A stretch of 64,000 bases of DNA from Pyropia haitanensis. Lineage: Eukaryota; Rhodophyta; Bangiophyceae; Bangiales; Bangiaceae. The first letter of the stretch is position 1. The number at the start of each line of letters is the position of its first letter. The notes under the pieces are model-generated. The model saw only the letters and a program-made list of their open reading frames with translations. It did no database searches and was not told the origin of the DNA. Shown here in pieces: positions 59,961-64,000 of the stretch. Where the stretch lies: positions 94,430-158,429 of the forward strand of contig SDUX01000090.1 of assembly GCA_008729055.1 (NCBI GenBank). The letters are read 5' to 3'. The position numbers and the translations under genes are program-made.

Positions 59961-62263
59961 AAATAGGTACATGTACTTTGAGGGAAAAAAAAAAAGGGCG
60001 GGAGAGCCAGCCACGCGATGGGCGGAAAATGTCAAAAGGGCAATGCATCAGAGGCATCGCAGGCGGGGCGGCACTTCCCTTGGTTTTTTTTTTTTTCTCT
60101 TGTACCAAGTCGCTGGCAAACGGCAGGGATGTGCCTATATTGCAAGGCAATCCACGTGCGCCGTCGCCCGCGGCACATCTGCTCAGGCATTTCCTCCTTG
60201 TTGCAGGTGCGTCTTTTTTCCGTACAAAAATGATGGATCGTGGGGTGGGCCAGCAGAGGCCGTTGTCTTGGAAAATCCGCGCGTGACCCCACGACGGGTT
60301 TCGTAACGGCGCACCTTTGCTCTCTGCTGAGTTTTTCTTGGCGGTTTTTTTTTTTCTTCCCGCGCTTTTTTGCCCCTTTTTCCCCCCCGCGCCATCCCAG
60401 CATAGTCAATGCCAACCGACGAGCGGTCGACAGGTCACTTGTGTGAGGAATCTTCACACTTGTTCGTTATTTTCCTTCCTCTCCAGTCGAACCGGATGGT
60501 ACTGCGCAGTCCCCCCAAGTACGAGAGACTGTGCCGACTACTTTGTGAGGACCCCCCCCCTGTACCCCCACCGCCCGTTCCCGCCACCAAAAAAAAAGGT
60601 AACGGTCGGGTTTGTGTGTGGGGATGGCGGGAGACAAGCCACTCACTCAGAGACGTTTCTTGAGGAGGCCGCCCTTTTTTTCTTATAAAAAAAAAAAAGG
60701 GCACTTCCCCAAGGTATGTATGCGAGGTAAAGGCGCGCGGAGTGAGCGCCTAAACCTCTTCCATTGTTTTGTCATCAACTGGAAGGTGTACCCCCATGGC
60801 AAAACGTTTTTCCCCAAACAAGGTCGTAGCATGGATAGAGGAGCAAGCAAGGACTTTTTTTTGTCCCCCCCTTGTCCTGTACCTACTCATGCACTCCGCG
60901 TATATATGTGCACCTCATATATACTCTTAGAGCCTCAGGCTGTTTTTTTTTTTGTATCAAAAAAACACGCCAGGCTTGATACCGTCGAAAAAAAAGAAAA
61001 AGAGGCCGCGCGAGTCTCAGACAGATGATCTTCTCAAGCTTTATCGGCCAGAGCCCAAGCCTGGAAACACTAAATAAGAACAGACAGGAAAAAAAAGGCC
61101 CCAGCCGGCGTTCCTCCCAAGAGTGGAACGTACACAATACATCATGCGGCTTTCAGGCGAACACCCATGCGAGTGGCGAAGCTCACACTCTGCATTCTTA
61201 CGCAAGGGCCCCGCCTCAAGAAATCATACGCTCTAGCTAGGAACTTTTGTCCCTGCCTGCCTTCCTTATGCCAGACCCAGCTCTGGTCTTTTGCTTGCGA
61301 AAAAAGGGACTTCCCTCCCTGCTCCCTCTTTCGACATGGAGAAAAACTCCCGTTCGGTGCCCTGGGCTAAGGAGCACCTTGAACCAGGCCGTCCACCCGG
61401 GAAAAGAGATGGACGGCGCCTCAGAAACAAAAAAGAATGGACCCCTTTGCGCTACACGGAGATATGTCCATAGACGGGGCTGCGACGATACGACGCCCTC
61501 CAAGGGAAACGTTAACGCTTCAATATGCGGATTGATACCACAGCCAAGGACTGTGATAGCGCGCCCGCTACAACAAATGATACCACGCCCCGGTAGGGGG
61601 TCGAGCAGAGCTCCAGAATATTCCCATAGACCGTCACGGGTAAAGATGCCGAACACCACAGGAACGCACAACTTAAGGATTTCGGCATGGCTAAGCAGCC
61701 TCCTCAGAGCGGCACTTGGGGAGGGGACGCCACCCTTCAACCCGCCAGCTCCCCCGTTACAAAAAACGGCACAACGGTGGTACACCTATCCTCCGTATAA
61801 CAATACCCCGGTTCCTATGGAAATGACCCCCTTTCTCATAACGGATAGGCTTATGGCGAATCTCCGCGTTACTAGTATACAGCCTTAGTATACGTTCAGG
61901 GGGCAAGCGCTTTTTTCGCAAACCATCAAGACCGGTTTGTGATATCATAAGGAGACCCGGTTTCCCCAATTCTTTCGTATCGTCCCAACGGACAACCGTC
62001 AATGAGGCGAGAAAGGCAGACGGGTAACCAAACCCCTCCCCCGTTTCTCATTCACGACGGGTGCCCTACCACAGCTTGGGGCATTTCTACAAGAGCCCCC
62101 TTTTTTTTTGCCCAACGAACCCCAACCCAAGCGCAAAAAAAGGGGGCGCACACGTGCAGTGGTCTGGTACCAGCGTTGCACTCGTATAGGAAGTCAATAC
62201 GGAACGATACGGACGGGTCCACAAGGTCATGACGACGGCCTGAGGTATTTTTTTTTTTCCCAC
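59961..62263 (-). other. 18S 5' external transcribed spacer and adjoining rDNA spacer
   Basis: No gene. Sequence upstream of 18S on the minus strand, lower in GC, with many A or T homopolymers of 8-13 nt on both strands (e.g. 59985-59995, 60085-60097, 60348-60356, 60677-60698, 60942-60953). The Pol I promoter should lie in this spacer but I cannot place it by sequence alone. Confidence 0.6.
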
Positions 62264-62760
62264 AGCGCCTGGTGGGGAGGTGAGCGGACCAATGGAACCT
62301 TACTACCAAACCCGCATCCAGACAGTGCGGAAAAAAAAAAAAAAGTACAGGGCGTCCCAGAGGCTTGCGTCCATCCGAGAAAAAAGGGCACTCATAAGCT
62401 GGCGCGAGCGACAGCGCGCACCCTCTTCCCTTTATCCAACCGACTGGTGGGGAGGTGAGCGGACCAAATATGGAACCTTACTACCAAACCCGCAATCCAT
62501 GTCGACGGGACAAAAGTCCAAGGGCGACCCGCCTTGCGTCCTCATTGGAGTACCCTTTTTTCTATGAAAAAACACTCATAAGCTGCCGCCACCGCGCGCG
62601 CCCTCTTGTTCTTATCCAACCGACTGGTGGGGAGGTGAGCGGACCAAATATGGAACCTTACTACCAAACCCGCAATCCATGTCGACGGGACCAAATCCAA
62701 GGGCGACCTGCGTTGCGTCCTCATTGGAGTGCCGTTCTATAAAGGCCTTCCGGCGTTACT
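62264..62760 (-). repeat. rDNA spacer tandem repeat, ~180 bp, 2.8 copies
   Basis: CTGGTGGGGAGGTGAGCGGA recurs at ~62269, 62445 and 62625, each followed by ACCTTACTACCAAACCCGCA. Copies 2 and 3 are closer to each other than to copy 1. Typical of spacer subrepeats in rDNA. Confidence 0.9.
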
Positions 62761-63469
62761 TGCACCACGCGGTTTCCATACCCCGCTGTCCCCCCCACAC
62801 CGCTCTTTGTTATCCCAAAGAACAAAAAAAAGCGAGGTGGAGGGAGCAGACATCACAAAGGGGAGGTATGCCTTTATGGATTTTCCTCTCAGTATATAAA
62901 GAGCACAAAAAAGGCATACCAACGCATGCCCCAAAGGGGGGGGGGGTTCAGCCACCACACGAGTGGGGCCGAGTCGCCCCCTCCCCCTATGAGAGGACCA
63001 CACGTACTGTTGAGGCCAACTCCGGATGGTCAGGCCGGAGAGCAAGGGCATAAAATCCCCTACTACTATGTGCGCTCTGGAGGGGCGGTGCCATAAAAAG
63101 CCGCTACCCCGCCTCCAATACGGGGCCCCTACTATGGTTGTTTCGGGTCAAGTGGGAGGTCACCCCGTGCCTAGAAACCATAGTAGAACATGCCAGTAAC
63201 AGTGGGGTCCGCCAGGCGGAAAAAAACCCCTATCAAAATCGGCCCAGCGGGCAGGCGGGAGCCATCCCGGGCTCCTCCAAGGCGCCCCCTAGGTCGGGAA
63301 AATGGAGGGCATAGCGGTCCTAGGCTGGTAGCCTACTACCATAGGAAAAAGCCGGTCTGAAATGGCCCCTAGGGGCTGAAACGTATATTCCATACTATAT
63401 CGGGTAGACGACTGATTACAGCCGACGCGCTTCAGAAGCGCAGGGGGGTCCCCCACCCACCGGTCTTGG
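62761..63469. other. rDNA spacer without clear subrepeats
   Basis: No gene. AT-tract-containing spacer with a G-run at 62937-62947. Confidence 0.5.
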
Positions 63470-64000
63470 ACTCCATTCTGATAGAAAAGGGGTCTCTAGG
63501 TCGATACCAAACGGTCCCATACCAAACCTGGCCCTTGGGGCCAAGCTATCGCGGTCTTGGCTTCACCCCCGTATACTCGTATACCAATGAAGCGCCGTCG
63601 GGGGGGTCTGCCGATTTCCGACCTCAGATGCGTTTCTGACTAAGAAAGGGTCGCTAAGTCGATACCGCAGTCCCCGTCGCAAACGGAGCAACAGGGCCAA
63701 AGGTATCGCTCGGTAGGGAACCGGTCGTATTCCTACCAGGAAACACCCGTCAGGGGGGGTATTCCGATTCTTGGGCTCAGATGCGTTTCTGACTAACAAA
63801 GGGTCGCTGAGTCGATATCTGCAGTCCCCGTCGCAAGCGGAGCAACAGGGCCAAAGATAGCGCTCGGTAGGAATCGCTCATGTTCCTAGAGGAAACACCC
63901 GTCAGAGGGGGTATTCCGATTTCCAACCTCGGATGCGTTTCTGACTGAGGAAGGGTCGCTGAGTCGATATCTGCAGTCCCCGTCGCAAACGGAGCAACAG
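63470..64000 (-). repeat. rDNA spacer tandem repeat, ~152 bp, running off the window
   Basis: GATGCGTTTCTGACTAA-type words followed by GGGTCGCT.AGTCGATA occur at 63627, 63780 and 63932 (periods 153 and 152), with a diverged copy from about 63474. Each unit also has CAGTCCCCGTCGCAA.CGGAG. The array continues past the end of the window. Confidence 0.9.

Noticed and set aside
59935..63053. ORFs of 60-210 residues in the rDNA spacer
   Set aside because: No domains; several read through A or T homopolymers or spacer subrepeats.
62264..64000. CRISPR-like array
   Set aside because: Units are continuous 150-180-bp tandem repeats without unique spacers, next to a eukaryotic rRNA gene.

Overview
The window comes from a GC-rich nuclear genome whose best identity card is the rRNA gene at the right end. 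It is a eukaryotic 18S gene on the minus strand, carrying a 562-nt group I intron at the conserved 516 position. That intron, the high GC content and the coding style (few short introns, Ala/Gly/Pro-rich proteins) fit a bangialean red alga (Porphyra/Pyropia/Bangia type); this assignment is inference. Nearly everything is mobile or repetitive DNA, and only one ordinary host gene is convincing (a DUF819 membrane protein, with its reading frame broken).

Region 1 (1-9 kb): a young, complete Ty3/Gypsy chromovirus (786-8152; 861-bp LTRs with two differences noticed; 5-bp target duplication GACGT). It sits inside a transposase-like (DUF7869-like) ORF whose two halves rejoin in frame across the insertion. 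The element encodes an extra two-finger C2H2 protein before gag, and gag and pol are connected by a -1 slippery heptamer.

Region 2 (9-24 kb): a complete PIF/Harbinger transposon (9176-12526, TGA target duplication, GGCCC-starting terminal repeats) pairing a SAP-domain protein with a DDE transposase. Next come a second, plant-type Harbinger transposase whose intron is a GC minisatellite, the DUF819 gene, a SANT/NAM-like Harbinger accessory protein, and a proline-rich ORF.

Region 3 (24-37 kb): mostly non-coding DNA with (GCC)n tracts, G-homopolymers, a near 1-kb imperfect palindrome centred near 30.3 kb, and a coding-looking frame interrupted by in-frame stops (35.1-36.8 kb).

Region 4 (37-57.7 kb): three minus-strand copies of a two-ORF non-LTR retrotransposon with N-terminal zinc fingers, a reverse transcriptase and a restriction-like endonuclease (RLE) of the R2/NeSL/Utopia type. 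I call them E1 (rDNA-side, 5'-truncated), E2 (apparently complete) and E3 (3'-truncated). ORF1 and ORF2 overlap by ATGAGTGA in all three. E1 and E2 both end at the same nucleotide of a tRNA-Asp(GUC) gene, and the tRNA remnants carry short insertions in the D- and T-loops that look like ectopic introns. Two almost identical ~388-bp units hold these tRNAs.

Region 5 (57.7-64 kb): an 18S gene cut off at ...ACACACCGCCCG, where E1 begins, then its 5' external spacer and intergenic spacer with two families of tandem repeats. The window therefore looks like the edge of an rDNA locus or a transposon-rich heterochromatic block. The strongest candidate for something undescribed is the tRNA-Asp-targeted two-ORF RLE retrotransposon together with the loop-interrupted tRNA.
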